Assembly (NCBI GenBank): GCA_030762935.1
Contig: CM060900.1
Span: 395,774,632 to 395,838,631 of the forward strand
Direction: 5' to 3'
Source: Hymenopus coronatus
Lineage: Eukaryota; Arthropoda; Insecta; Mantodea; Hymenopodidae
DNA length: 64,000 bases
Part shown: piece by piece, positions 50,165-60,930 of the stretch
How positions within the stretch are numbered: the first letter of the stretch is position 1
How the letters are laid out: every line of letters starts with the position of its first letter
Notes under the pieces: model-generated
The model's database searches: none
What the model was told of the DNA's origin: nothing
The model's input: only the letters and a program-made list of their open reading frames with translations
Position numbers and translations under genes: made by a program

Positions 50165-50338
50165 ATGCAGAATATCTCTCTGGACTCCGGCGCTATCTTA
50201 TTCCCTTTTTTCCCCCTTTTCTCTAAATTTCCTTTGTTTACAATTTTTCTGTTTTATGACAAACACACAGACACACTTACAAACACACAAACATCAATCT
50301 CCATGACGGGACTTGAACCTACGATCCCAAGCGTCTCG
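50165..50338 (-). repeat. SINE-H left arm of a palindrome
   Basis: On the minus strand: tRNA-like 'ttcgagacgcttgggatcgt', B box 'aggttcaagtcccgtc', then a GT-rich tail 'tgtttgtgtgtttgtaagtg' and an A-rich end with 'gcgccggagtcc'. It is matched in inverse orientation by 50343-50580, head facing head, so this stretch of DNA can fold back on itself. Confidence 0.72.
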
Positions 50339-50342
50339 AATC

Positions 50343-50580
50343 ACTGCCGATCCCGGTGGCCGGGCTTGCTAAAGTGTCTCGCTTTGGCGCTTCGTGGTGC
50401 ACAGGATCGTGGGTTTGAGTCCCGCCTTGGGCATGGGTGTTTCTGTGTTTGTAAATGTGTCTATGTTTGTGTATAAGTAAAAGGAAAACGTTAAGAATAA
50501 TAAGGTCTACTAAGGATATATAGGAAAATGGAGAAAAAAGAATACAGAGCCGGATTACTGACAAGCCTCCGGAACTGTAT
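50343..50580 (+). repeat. SINE-H right arm of a palindrome
   Basis: tRNA-Leu/Ser-like head 'ggtggccgggcttgctaaag', B box 'gtgggtttgagtcccgcc', then 'gtttctgtgtttgtaaatgt' and an A-rich end with 'agagccggatta'. The open frames on both strands here are SINE translations. The head-to-head arrangement with 50165-50338 leaves only a few bases at the centre. Confidence 0.75.
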
Positions 50581-50761
50581 TTTTTTTCCGTAAAAAAAAA
50601 AAAAATCACCAAAGCGAGACGCAGCAATGCAACACCCTTGAAATTGTGCGTTGGAGTGGGCATAACACTCGCAACATCATCAGGATTCTGCTATCATTCA
50701 TATTCGTTCTGAGATGTATTATTATTTTTATAAGAATTCTATGCTGCTGTATTATTATTAA

Positions 50762-50762
<1 letters not shown>

Positions 50763-50799
<37 letters not shown>

Positions 50800-50800
50800 G
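50763..50800. repeat. (ATT)n microsatellite
   Basis: About twelve ATT units. Confidence 0.95.
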
Positions 50801-51063
50801 TATTAGTATTATATTACCATGTTTAAGAACGTATTTTAATCTCGCATAGCAGTGTAGGTTTTATGGCGACAACAAGCTGCATAGAATTTTCCAAAGAATG
50901 AAACAAAGAAAAACACTTCTGAGGCAATAAACACAATTTTTCCTGATCCTATTTGCATTGCTATGTCAAACACTAACCCATAGCAAGCATATTTACAATT
51001 GTAACAGCGTATTAAGATGTTTCACGATAATTCAAAGACAAAACAATCTATTAACAGCTTTAT

Positions 51064-51255
51064 GCCTGCCTCGGTAGCGTAGGGGTAGCGTGTCTACTTC
51101 CCACTCAAAAGGTCGCGAGTTGGAATCTCGTTTAGGGTGAGTTACCCGGATAATTTTTTTTTTTTCGAGCTTTCCCTTATGTCGAGAAACTTTAAGTTGT
51201 ATGGACCCCGAGAAAATTTAAATATCATTTCACCGATTTTATTAATAATCCGAAA
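51064..51255 (+). repeat. SINE-D
   Basis: Head 'gcctgcctcggtagcgtagg', B-box-like 'gagttggaatctcg', then 'gggtgagttacccgg', 'gagctttcccttatg', 'tatggacccc' and 'atcatttcaccgattt', collinear with 28180-28415. Confidence 0.78.
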
Positions 51256-51280
51256 AAAAAACAAGCTTTACATAACCTAT

Positions 51281-51500
51281 TTACAATGAAATGATAAGTG
51301 CACTATCCTTTAAGAATCTAAATAAAGATGGTAATTTGATCGGTTCATCTAATGGTGTGCTGAGTTCTTGAGGAGATTGGTGGTTGTGCCTGTAGTTCGA
51401 ATTGCAGTCACATGTGGTTATAATGTGATTGGTCTTCAGTATTTTAACAATATTAAGGAAATAATGGTTCCTAACTGTGTTAATTTGTATAGTCATTTCT
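51281..51500 (-). pseudogene. Possible LINE ORF2 C-terminal remnant
   Basis: A 71-codon minus-strand frame contains 'NHIITTCDCNSNYR' followed after a gap by 'LPSLFRFLKDSALI' and a stop. This resembles the end of some LINE ORF2 proteins: a zinc-knuckle-like H-ilt-C segment, then a short helix 'L-s-L-rFLk-t-li'. Upstream on the same strand (51500-52080) the sequence is AT-rich, and I could not find RT motifs in it. It may be chance. Confidence 0.35.
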
Positions 51501-52749
51501 GGATCTTAGAGTAGCACCTCCTGAGATCTTTATGGTTATATGGAAATGATGTGTTGTTTTTCACTACATTCAACTTTCCGTTCTGGTTCTGTTCACCTAT
51601 TTAGCAAGATCAATTGGTGGCTGTCTTTTAGTTTTCTTTAAAACTTCATTTGTATTTTTCATTATCCTGCATTTCTGAGTGAGAACGTACCTAAATTATA
51701 GTTCATTATGATTATTATTACTATTATTTTTAAATAAACAAACAGTATATTTTATTTACTAAAATTCAATCTATTTATCGATGGACATATCCCACTGCCC
51801 TAGTGTCCGGTAGAGATCCTTTTTAAAGTTCACAATCTGAGGTATTTTCCTGTCTCTTTTTGTGTCCTTTTTCCCTGTATCCTGTTTTTCATCATATGCT
51901 GTTATTTATTAACTTAACTTTAGGTATTTCATTCCCAAGTCTATTTTTAATTTCCTTAATCACCCCTTCTCGTGCTCTTACTTTTGTTTATTCTGATATC
52001 TGGTAACTGTGACTTCGAGGGAATTATGAGATGATCGTTTAATATTTCCACAAGTACCTACTCTGCTTTCGTCCTCTATTACCATTGATGTGAAGTTCTT
52101 GAGCGTAGAACGAAGGTAAAAATAATAAGCAGTTTGCTGGCATTACTGTATCTGAGTTCAATTTAATTTCACTGACTGTTGGAGAGAATACTCTACTCGC
52201 GCTGATACTTTTTTATCCTAACGGATATGGATTCTGAATTAAACACTTCGCTCACCCTCCTCTCTGTCTCTCCCTGTCCCTCAGGTACTACAAAAAATAC
52301 TTCGTTATTATACATATAAGCTGTTACATTTCATTCATTATTTGGTTTAAGCCAGAAATATAAAAAAGCTGCAATCCTTTGGCTAAAATAAATCAGTTCA
52401 TATTACGTGATATAAAACAAAATCGCGTTTTCTCCAAGCCGGGAACAAACGCATTATATCTGTACCTGTATATTTCTACTTAATACACATCTTTAATGTA
52501 CATTTAGGCTAATCCTCCACTTATTGTGCGTAGTTATTAAAATATTTAAAATTAATAAGTCCAATTTAAACTATGCACCACCCCATGTAGGAGGAAAAGA
52601 ATGAATATTAAATTCCTTTACGCGCTTTAATTTTTATATTACCCAGCACTTACCTACAGTAAGTAGAAGCATTACTGTACGACAACAAACAACTCAATAC
52701 AGATATTTCACCGTAAATACACGTTTAAAAAACCCTGAAAGCAACTTTA
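51501..52749. other. Stretch without a recognised gene
   Basis: It may hold further decayed LINE sequence on the minus strand, but no motif is firm. Nothing else seen. Confidence 0.4.
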
Positions 52750-52905
52750 AATAAACTTCAAGGTGAGTGTGAACACCGTACTTCAAAAACAAGAACTGCG
52801 TTAAATATTAAACTTGATGTGACTCAAGGTTTTTCTAAAAAAATGCTTCACAGGGTATCCTTTACATGGAAACTTGCTGATGAAATCCGGATTTACGCGT
52901 ACTTT
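52750..52905 (-). repeat. Element G, inverted fragment
   Basis: 'accgtacttcaaaaacaaga', 'taaatattaaacttga', 'gggtatcctttacatggaaa' and 'atgaaatccgg' line up with the reverse complement of the centre of element G. Confidence 0.6.
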
Positions 52906-53108
52906 ATTTAAGAGAAATCTGCAGAACGATACCCGATTTTGGAAATCGTTTCCATATAGCTTGCTGTACGTGCAGCTTACAGAGATGCCATTGCCTTACC
53001 CTCAGAATCATTTGTATCGAAGACCTCAATACCCTCAGTTCTGCTGCAGCTCTTCTTTTGTCCTAATTGCGATGAGAAATGGGTATTAATGGTTGAGAAA
53101 CAATCACT

Positions 53109-53138
53109 TTAATAATAATAATAATAATAATAATAATT
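53109..53138. repeat. (AAT)n microsatellite
   Basis: About ten AAT units. Confidence 0.95.
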
Positions 53139-54748
53139 CAAACTAAAATTAATAAACAAGGTAACATAATTGTTTATAATACATTGTAGGTACGAATTAT
53201 TTTAGATTAAGCTATGTTTATTCGAAAATACCCCATAACGTTCCAAGAAACATCAGGTGCAGCGCAGTTTGGTCTTTCCACTACACGTTGTACCTGGAAA
53301 AATCCCTCGGTTCTTAAACGCATCTCTATACATCTGAACACAGAAAGTAGACAGATGTCTTGTTGGAAATCGTTGAGATTACAGCTTTCGGGCCCTAACT
53401 GCAATGAGGTGCGTATCATTATCATGTCCGTGTAGTCGTCACTGGATTCATTGCAATTGTTATCTGTTTAACTGAAAAACCCGACTGGAACTATAAATAG
53501 ACGGCCATGTGACCTTATCAGAGCGAAGCCAGGAGGAAAGCGCTTGCAGAAGGCAGCACTGCTCACTAAAGGTTTGCTGGTACGTGCACTTCCCCTTTGA
53601 ACAGGCGTTATTGATACAATTCTAACACTTAATTTTATTTTGTAACCGTATACTGATTCAAGGCCATGAGTTTATTTCTAAATACGTCAATACTAGGGTT
53701 TTCAACCAAGGGTTGTTTCTCTTTTTACTCTTATTATGCCTCTTGGAAACAAATGAGAACACATATAAAACGCCTTTAAAATGTTTCAAAAGCCTCCTCC
53801 AAATCTGCTACGTGATCATACATTAAAATATCATTCCAGGTCAGTGATAGATAGAGAGTATATGAAGTTTCCAGATTGGTGTCTTGTAAATAGGCGAGAT
53901 CTTATATGATTAGGAAAATCCTTTTCAAATGTTATTTCTTTCTGCAAAACCAAGATTATAGCAGAACTATCACTCAATAAGAAATCAGTTACTGTCACCT
54001 TGTCACCATATTTACTACATATTTACTGCAATTTAATGTTCTCCGCATATTGCTTAAAATAACAACTTTGTACTTAAGGTGGCCATATCTACATCAAAAT
54101 CCTAAAAAAAGTCCATAAATATATTTATATTACCTTTGGTGAACGATTAATTATAATTTTACTACAGTAATTTACTTTTATCACCACCGTCTCAAAATTC
54201 CCCACTACACTGGTATTCTAAACCACTTAAGTTAAAATCACAACACCAGCATGTATAATTTCTGAACGAAAGAATATTCATGCAGCCTCATAACGTATTA
54301 TATTATAGAAATTAATCTCTTAGAATTTAGCTGATGCTCAGCAATACACACAATTTTATGTCATTATAAAGGCATACTTCTAACTGTTTATCTGAGGCTC
54401 TGGATGTTTATAAAGTAAACATCAAAACATTGAAATGAATTTTGCTTAACATGTATACTAGGAATCAATCCATTGTTGTTACCAGTCACTATTTGTAGAT
54501 AATTTTTGGACATAAATAAGTCTTGTATATGTATTCTGAGGCTACACACTTGGGTCTATTGCAGCATCTATGCAGATGTTCCTCTAATATCTCAGTACGA
54601 AAGGATGAACATATCTCAGATTTCCTAGAGAACAATGTTTTACAGAAGACCTCTGAAAATATAGTTTTAAAGAATCTGATGTATTTCACTAACTATGTGA
54701 ACCATTAAATTGAAATTCGGTTCCCTTTATTATTCCCGGGAGAACAGA

Positions 54749-54751
<3 letters not shown>
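53139..54751. other. Stretch without a recognised gene
   Basis: Overlapping 72- and 73-codon frames on opposite strands at 53207-53435 match no family. The remainder is AT-rich with nothing recognised. Confidence 0.45.

Positions 54752-54789
<38 letters not shown>
54752..54789. repeat. (GA)n microsatellite
   Basis: Nearly perfect GA run. Confidence 0.95.
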
Positions 54790-54792
<3 letters not shown>

Positions 54793-54799
54793 AATATGA

Positions 54800-55325
54800 A
54801 ACGAAAGTTGCCGTTCCGCTTGAGAAAAGTAAACTGAAACCAACAACAAGGAATTGTGAAATAAGTTTTTATCTATCTCTTACGATTTACAAGTTACATA
54901 AATTCAGCTAGAACGAAGAGGTCTTCGGAAGCTGTTCTCAAAAAATTCAGGACATACATTTCGTTTTTGGTGAAAATATCTTAGACATTAGTATTTTAAT
55001 CAAAATCGTTAAGCAATTTTGGATAAAATGAAACTTTTTCGAAAATATTCTATGCAAAGGATAGCTCGGGGTGTGGAGACTTTCCTGCAAATGTTCATGT
55101 CGCATTCTTAGAAGATAATAAACTAAATACCAAGTTTTGTATTTAACCAAAATTTTAACTTTGAGCATAGCCCACACACTCACACACAGATATGTTTCTA
55201 AAAATGTGTTGTTTTCTTTGATTCAGTAGGTCTCAAAACATGTATTTCCGTTGTAATTTTGGTATTCAATTTTTAGTGGAGTACAATACTACTACAACAC
55301 TACTATGTATATTGTACACGCCTGT
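54800..55325 (+). repeat. Element G, dispersed copy
   Basis: Collinear with 3586-4060: 'cttacgatttacaag', 'gaagaggtcttcggaagctg', 'ttttaatcaaaatcgtta', 'catgtcgcattcttagaag', 'aaataccaag', 'cccacacactcacacac', then 'catgtatttccg' and 'gtggagtacaatact'. Identity is clearly lower than within the tandem array. Confidence 0.75.
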
Positions 55326-56340
55326 ACAATGTACAGACGTGCTACAGAAAGTAAAAATGCTACAACAAGCTGTTCTTCTGTACTTTATGATAAACTATAG
55401 AATCGGACGCGAAGAACCATAGCAGTTATAGAGATTCTATAAATGGTCTCCGTTTCATTTATGTCGTGTTACCGTAGGCATCATATTCGAAGCCTAGCTT
55501 GTCTCCAAATTAAGGATAGTGGAGTGGACTGATCCGTAATGATATTAGTACGTGAGCTTCTCAGAGATATAACTTCATTTAAATGTTATTTACAGTGCGA
55601 GAATAGATTCTCTGTTTGATTTAAGTCAAAGGATCATTGTTTGACCAAAGGCAACATCCGAAATGAACTCGACTGCAGATTCCTTGCACTTAATCACAAC
55701 GTTAAATACTGAAACTATTAGTAAATGGTAGTGTAACACATATAAATGTAACGTTTCCCAAAGTCCGAAATATCTGCCACCATCGCTGATGCATATCTGT
55801 CGCTTAGAAGACTCAAGTCAGCGGTTTTCTCTAAATTTAAAATGTATGTTTAAATGCTGAGGTTGTCTTTTTTGAAGCTTGTTCTCTCCCTTTGGAATAA
55901 TTCATAATATTTTGTTGGCACGCAAAACAATTATAATACCAATACCGGAATTATTGTCGTATTAGATTAATAATTAGTCTGTAAAGAAATAAAAAAGAAG
56001 TACATAACTTTAAATAAATAACATCATCATGTTAAAATGTATGCTTAATTTGAAATTCTGTTAGAGGTAAGAACCGTTGGTAAAGCAAGCGTTGGAGCAA
56101 AGTGATTAGGTAGAAGTCAGAGTAGTGAAGATGATTAGGTATTCCGGTGAAATCAGTAAACTATATTCAGTTAATGAGAATTCAATATGTTTAAACATAT
56201 AAAGGATTCTTTAGAACCAATAAAATTAGAATGAAGAATATTTATGATTCAGTAGGTGAAACGTATTGTCAAAGGTTTGAATATAACGATTAACGATTCG
56301 ATAATTGGGAACTTAGAAACTTTATTGGTATAGGTAAAGG
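55326..56340. other. Stretch without a recognised gene
   Basis: Mostly AT-rich. A very weak tRNA-like segment near 55445-55500 could be a dead SINE head. Confidence 0.4.
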
Positions 56341-56439
56341 GTAAACAAACAAGGGAGACCGCAGGAACACTGCGATCTATGCGGATATGTTGTGGCCAGC
56401 ACCACCCAGAAGAAGGGGTGAGGCGAAAGAACCATAGAA

Positions 56440-56860
56440 AACCAAAGACCACAAGTAAACAGGCCACAGGCCACGTGAGTTCGACTCTCATGACCGGCCT
56501 GCTTGACCCATGGGGTTTCTCCCGGTTCGCCAGGCGAATGCTGGAAGAGTTCATTACATTCCCCGAATGTCCTTGTCCATAATTTCCTATTCCTATCACT
56601 TCCTTGTCATCCGTTTCAGGGTTAAAGGACTAGCCAACGGTGTTCGGCGGGTTGCACTGAGCGGAAGGTCGCACACTGTTCAAGTTTCTTGCTGTTGTCA
56701 ACATGGTACCTTTATATTGGGACCCGCCTTTGGGTGCCATTCGGCTTTCTGAGGAACCCAGGAGGTTCGGTCTTTTGAGTTTGGCCAGGCAGCGTCGTAG
56801 TCCTCAACCTGGAACCGTTAGGGTCCCCGCCGATCCTTGCTCCTCTCATCCGGAACTGGT
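56440..56860 (+). repeat. SINE-C
   Basis: B-box-like 'gtgagttcgactctcatgacc' (56475-56495, here cut to its gist), then 'tggggtttctcccggttcgc', 'aggcgaatgctggaagagtt', 'tttcctattcctatcacttc' and a GC-rich 3' half with 'accgttagggtcc', matching 19785-20335. Open frames across it are SINE translations. Confidence 0.7.
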
Positions 56861-56869
56861 AAACCTCAT

Positions 56870-57000
56870 TCCTATCTGGGGTCTCGCATCTCACAGGGAC
56901 TTCTGCGGCCAACGTGATGTGCCCTCCGACGGGTTTAAACTCAAGACTTTGGGGACCAGAAGTTAGCAGTTTCATCCCTAGACCATGGAGGACGAATACC
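56870..57000 (-). repeat. SINE-B-like head with a different body, inverted
   Basis: On the minus strand: 'tcctccatggtctagggatg' and 'ttctggtccccaaagtcttg', with B box 'gagtttaaacccgtcgg'. The head fits the tRNA-Glu/Asp-like head of SINE-B, but the downstream part does not match SINE-B. It sits directly against the 3' end of the preceding SINE-C in opposite orientation, and a 99-codon minus-strand frame spans both. Confidence 0.65.
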
Positions 57001-57060
57001 TTAGCTCCCATCTAGTCTTATTCAGAAGCCATCTGGAAATTTCTTCTTCTTATGATGATG

Positions 57061-57198
57061 TTTATTTTTTTATTATTATTATTATTAGTAGTAGTATTAG
57101 TATTATTATTTATTATGATTGTTATTATTATTATTCATTATAATTATTATTTATAATGATTTGATGATGGTAATTATTATTTTATTATTATTATTATG

Positions 57199-57245
<47 letters not shown>
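57061..57245. repeat. Compound (ATT)n microsatellite
   Basis: Interrupted ATT/TTA repeats over about 185 bases, purest at 57195-57244. Confidence 0.93.
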
Positions 57246-58274
57246 ATTGCTTCTTCTATAGTGGCTTTTATTTTCAGTTGTATTCATTAAATTAAATATA
57301 GTAAATTTGCAGCATTACAGTCCGATGAACGCATACTTTTCAGTTCTTATTCATGTGCGGAAATCACATCAGCAGTCAGAAGATACAAAAGTATAATGTA
57401 CACTATTTTGGAGCACCCTGTTGCTTAGAGCCTTTTCTTGGATGCCACCCAACTTGAAAAATGTAAACATATTTTCCCAAGCTCTAGTTTTCATTATTAC
57501 AGCATATACGCTACTTCTAAGGAAATTTATGAATTGACGAGGTTTTGCAGGGATAACTGAAAACAAGCTCCGTCAAAAAATGTGGTGCGATTTTATTCTA
57601 TAGTTATTTCCTAGAATGTTTTTGGGAATCGTGGACCAGGGAAACTTTATTCGAGAGTTTACGGTACATGCTTTGGCTCTTGAGCTCACCAAAGGCGACA
57701 TCAAATAACACCCCAATTCTTTACTCAATTCTACCGCTTCCGAAGCCTCCCAATGGATACACTATGAAAACCACAAACATGTAAAATGACATAGCTGTCC
57801 AAGATAGAAGCCATAGTCTACACCGAGAAATTAGAGACACGTCTATACCAAATATGGATGCTGGGTAGTCATATAAGAACATACTAAAAGAATACTTAAA
57901 TTCCAGAGTGAACAAACAATATCAGTAATTTTGTAACTTCTACAATAACCTGTTAGATTTTTATTAATTAAGCTGAAACGTCTAACCGACACGTAAAATC
58001 GTGCTAAAAGCGTTAATATACGAGCCAGCTTAGAAGCTTATATCCCACTAAATATAAAGTTTCACAGTATCTGAATGGTTTAGGTTAAAGTAGGTAGAAG
58101 GAGGTGCCTCCAGTAACTGGTTTACTGTAAGTATTGTTTGAAACACTGGAAGGGGGAGAGATAATGACGTCACGTGACGGCACGGTTGGTACATAGTCCC
58201 AACGTAACCGACCTAGTCATAGGCAACCGGTCGTTTAAAATTCTCTCTTTGCTGTCTCAAAAGACTCTGACCGA
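57246..58274. other. Stretch without a recognised gene
   Basis: No gene recognised. A 12-bp perfect palindrome (cgtcacgtgacg) lies at 58168-58179 and overlaps tgacgtca at 58165-58172. Confidence 0.45.
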
Positions 58275-58640
58275 AGGGTAGATATAATTAGCAATCCAGC
58301 CTCAAAGGTTACTCCTGGGAGGAAGGGATGAGGGGGAGACCAGAAGGACGACCACATCCGGACGTCGATGCGTACTAGCAGCTCAGATAAAACTGTCATA
58401 TGACAAGGCTAAGAAGCAGTTTCCATCTCGGAAGAATCTGCGTCACCTGTCCCACATCAAGCGACACAGCTTACCTGAGACTTGAAAGGGAAAGAAAAAT
58501 GATTGGAAATGACTCAAAGGTAATTTTGTGGTAGAAGAGAAACCACCCAACCAGGTAAAAACACGAAAAACCCATGACGAGAATGACTGGATACAGAAAA
58601 TGAATCCAAGACAATCAGGTTACCACAGAGCCATATATAG
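58275..58640 (-). repeat. SINE-C, inverted copy
   Basis: On the minus strand: 'ccagtcattctcgtcatggg', 'tttttcgtgtttttacctgg', and at the far end 'catcgacgtccggatgtggt' and 'gtcgtccttctggtctcccc'. These match the corresponding ends of 35825-36305. The tRNA-like head is poorly kept. Confidence 0.68.
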
Positions 58641-58877
58641 AATAGGCACATAGAACAGATAAAGGGGACTTGATCGATCTGCACATTTAAATAGACTAGT
58701 ACCCTGTTTATATGAAACATAATACGAACTAGATGACTACGACCATTCCAGGCATCCAGTCAGTAGTCGTTATATTGTGTCCCTAGGAGGCATTGTAGAG
58801 TGTTGTTTTTGCCAATTTTGTAGAAGTCGCCTTTTTGAGCATACTAAAATTTAATGAACTATTACAATACATATGTC

Positions 58878-58985
58878 AGGTGGGCCCATTGCCCCATATT
58901 TGTTGTGTGCAGATATCCTTTCGTGCATTAAAAGAGCTGCTAAAACTCAACGGGGCTATTTAAAGTTAAAACCTCCCTGGGCTGA
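58878..58985 (-). repeat. Repeat F, inverted member of a facing pair
   Basis: The reverse complement contains 'aaatagccccgttgagttt', 'gcagctcttttaatgcacg' and 'gatatctgcacacaacaaat', matching 24786-24895. It faces the plus-strand copy at 59080-59168 across ~95 bases. Confidence 0.72.
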
Positions 58986-59079
58986 GTGACCTTCGTTTGC
59001 TTGTCAGCGGAGAAAGTGAGCAGACGCTCTCATTCATTAGAATAAAATGAGGGCCGCTCATGCCAGTTCCTCACTGGTG

Positions 59080-59168
59080 GGTTTACCTTGAAATAGCCCC
59101 GTTGAGATCTGCAGCTCTCTCAACACAATGTCCTATACGGGACAGCTGGGCTACATGGTATAGGACTC
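59080..59168 (+). repeat. Repeat F, second member of the pair
   Basis: 'ccttgaaatagccccgttga', 'gatctgcagctctctcaaca' and 'gggacagctgggctacatgg'. It lacks the 'cgaaggatatctgcacac' middle, so the pair is not a recent exact inversion. Confidence 0.7.
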
Positions 59169-59320
59169 ACCGTTAAAAGTAATTCTGAATACATTATATT
59201 TTTAAAGTGCATACTGCTTCTATTTACACTGGAGACGACAAGGATATTTGTTCTACTCCTTTGTTTCCTATAGTAAATAATAGAACTCGCCAGTTTCTTC
59301 CCATCTAACTCGTTTGAAAA

Positions 59321-60210
59321 TCAGCCACAAATGAACCGAACTGTCGTGAGCTCCCTTTTGAGAGTCCAACAATATTCAGCTAACGCCCTTGGGTTCCACT
59401 TACCTTTGTAACAGGTTTTCATCGTAGATATTTGATGAAAACGTACACTATGTTCATTACTTACACTGCCAAGGTTGGAGGGGAAGAAGACTAAATGTGA
59501 GTGCAAGAAATGGAGTTTTAGAGACATACTACACCTAGTTTCCTAAAAATTCTCAATAAGCGGACTAAGAAGTTTTTCATTTTTATTAGTCTTGTTGTTT
59601 CCCAGGAAGCTTTTCACAACGCTTTGGAAGGATCTCTTCAGCCTCTGCCTCAGCTTCATTCAAACTTTCTTCGAATGAAGAATCATTCATTAGTTCCCTT
59701 TTTTGTGAAGCAATAAATATACCCTCTTTGATCTTAGCATCAATTATCCTTGGGAATTTCGTTTTGAGGAACTCAGAACCTTTGCCAGTACGTTCCATCG
59801 CTTTGACAAAATTCTTGATTTACTTCAGCTTGATGTGTAATGGTGGATAAATATTCTCCGACTTCACAACTGGTTGTTTAACTACATTTTTCATCCCAAT
59901 GAGATTTTCTCTCTGTGGCCATTGTTTCTGAAGGTAGTGATTTTTTTTCTAGCCCTGCGTTCCCACTCAAAAAGAAAATAACAGAACTTTATATATCCTA
60001 GTTGCAACCCAAAAGGTAGGGCTATCACCTTCAGATCACAACTATATGCTAGTCATATTTGTCACAATTTATACGGTTCAGCACAAGCTTCAAGATGTCA
60101 CATAACTCCTTCAAATATACAGCATATGCAAGAGGGAACGAAGAGTATTGGTTGCCATTGTGCAGAAGAACGCTTTGAAACTAATCTTAGAAGAAGTGAG
60201 GAAACACTAT
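59321..60210 (-). pseudogene. Broken copy of a multi-copy arthropod protein family of unknown function
   Basis: Read on the minus strand, successive frames rebuild the order of a protein that I recognise from many arthropod genomes as a repetitive 'uncharacterized' family. No biochemical function is established for it, and it may come from a transposon. Blocks from the N-terminal side are 'FLTSSKISFKA' (about 60178-60210), 'LLHNGNQYSSFPLAYA', 'KLVLNRINCDKYD', 'CDLKVIALPFGLQ' and 'NIYPPLHIKLK' ending in a stop near 59820. Then follow 'NFVKAMERTGKG', 'KFPRIIDAKIKEGIF', 'SVVKSFLGNNKTN', 'MSLKLHFLHSHLVFFPSNLG', 'RFHQ' and 'YKGKWNPRALAEYCWTLKRE', ending at 59321. There are frameshifts near 59625, 60040 and 60168, and stops near 59545, 59820 and 60050. 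About 290 residues of the family are covered, and the N-terminal part is missing. Clearly a pseudogene. Confidence 0.85.
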
Positions 60211-60885
60211 ATATGATCACGGAACAATACAAATTTGGGAGTTTATTAATCACACATGTTAACAAAATTTATAACATGGCAAACATGTGTTTTCTTTCTT
60301 TCACTGAGATACGGCTCTGGTTAAATATTCTAACAGGAAGATACTATCTCATATAATAATAATAATAAAAGTTACAGAAACAAATGTTAGTGTGGAATAA
60401 TAAATGATAATTAGCTTAAAATAACAGAAACAAATGTTAGTATACAATAATAAATAGTATACCTTAAAATATGTGCCCTTGATGATACTAATTAGCGCCA
60501 AATAGAGCGACTTTAACTTCATATTCAGAATCAGCAGACCAAAATACACAAGAATTAGTGAAAACTGTTTCTAAGTGTTATTAATGGACATATTTTTAAC
60601 TCCTAAGATTGCAGAATATAATTAAAATAAATTATACTTTTACCTAACTTTAACATAAACTACAATTAATTACTTAGCAGTTATTTTACTTTAATACTAC
60701 ATACAGTAGTTGTACTTAAATTGCGTTTTGTTATAAAGGGATAAACATTAACAAACCTGAGCATAAACTCGGTAATTACAAAAATCTCTAACAAAAGGCT
60801 AATGATAATACAGAGAACCATTAAGAGAACCTAGTATGAAATCCAATAATGGTATAAAAATAAAACCAAAAAGTTAACTTAAGAC

Positions 60886-60888
<3 letters not shown>
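60211..60888. other. AT-rich stretch without a recognised gene
   Basis: A short imperfect direct repeat ('acagaaacaaatgttagt') occurs at 60375 and 60424. Nothing else. Confidence 0.5.

Positions 60889-60930
<42 letters not shown>
60889..60930. repeat. (ATT)n microsatellite
   Basis: About fourteen TTA units. Confidence 0.95.

Noticed and set aside
50165..50663. Open frames of 103 and 114 codons on opposite strands
   Set aside because: Both are translations of the SINE-H palindrome, whose head and B box explain the sequence.
51501..52100. Upstream part of a LINE on the minus strand
   Set aside because: I looked for RT and endonuclease motifs in all minus frames and found none that were convincing.
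52880..53435. Two related Cys-containing peptides encoded in tandem
   Set aside because: Frames at 52990-53090 and 53360-53435 show a short similar stretch (LQL...PNC), but the similarity does not extend and the frames are interrupted.
56712..57011. 99-codon minus-strand protein rich in Pro, Gly and Arg
   Set aside because: It spans the 3' part of a SINE-C and an inverted SINE-B-like head. Similar translations recur wherever such SINEs occur.
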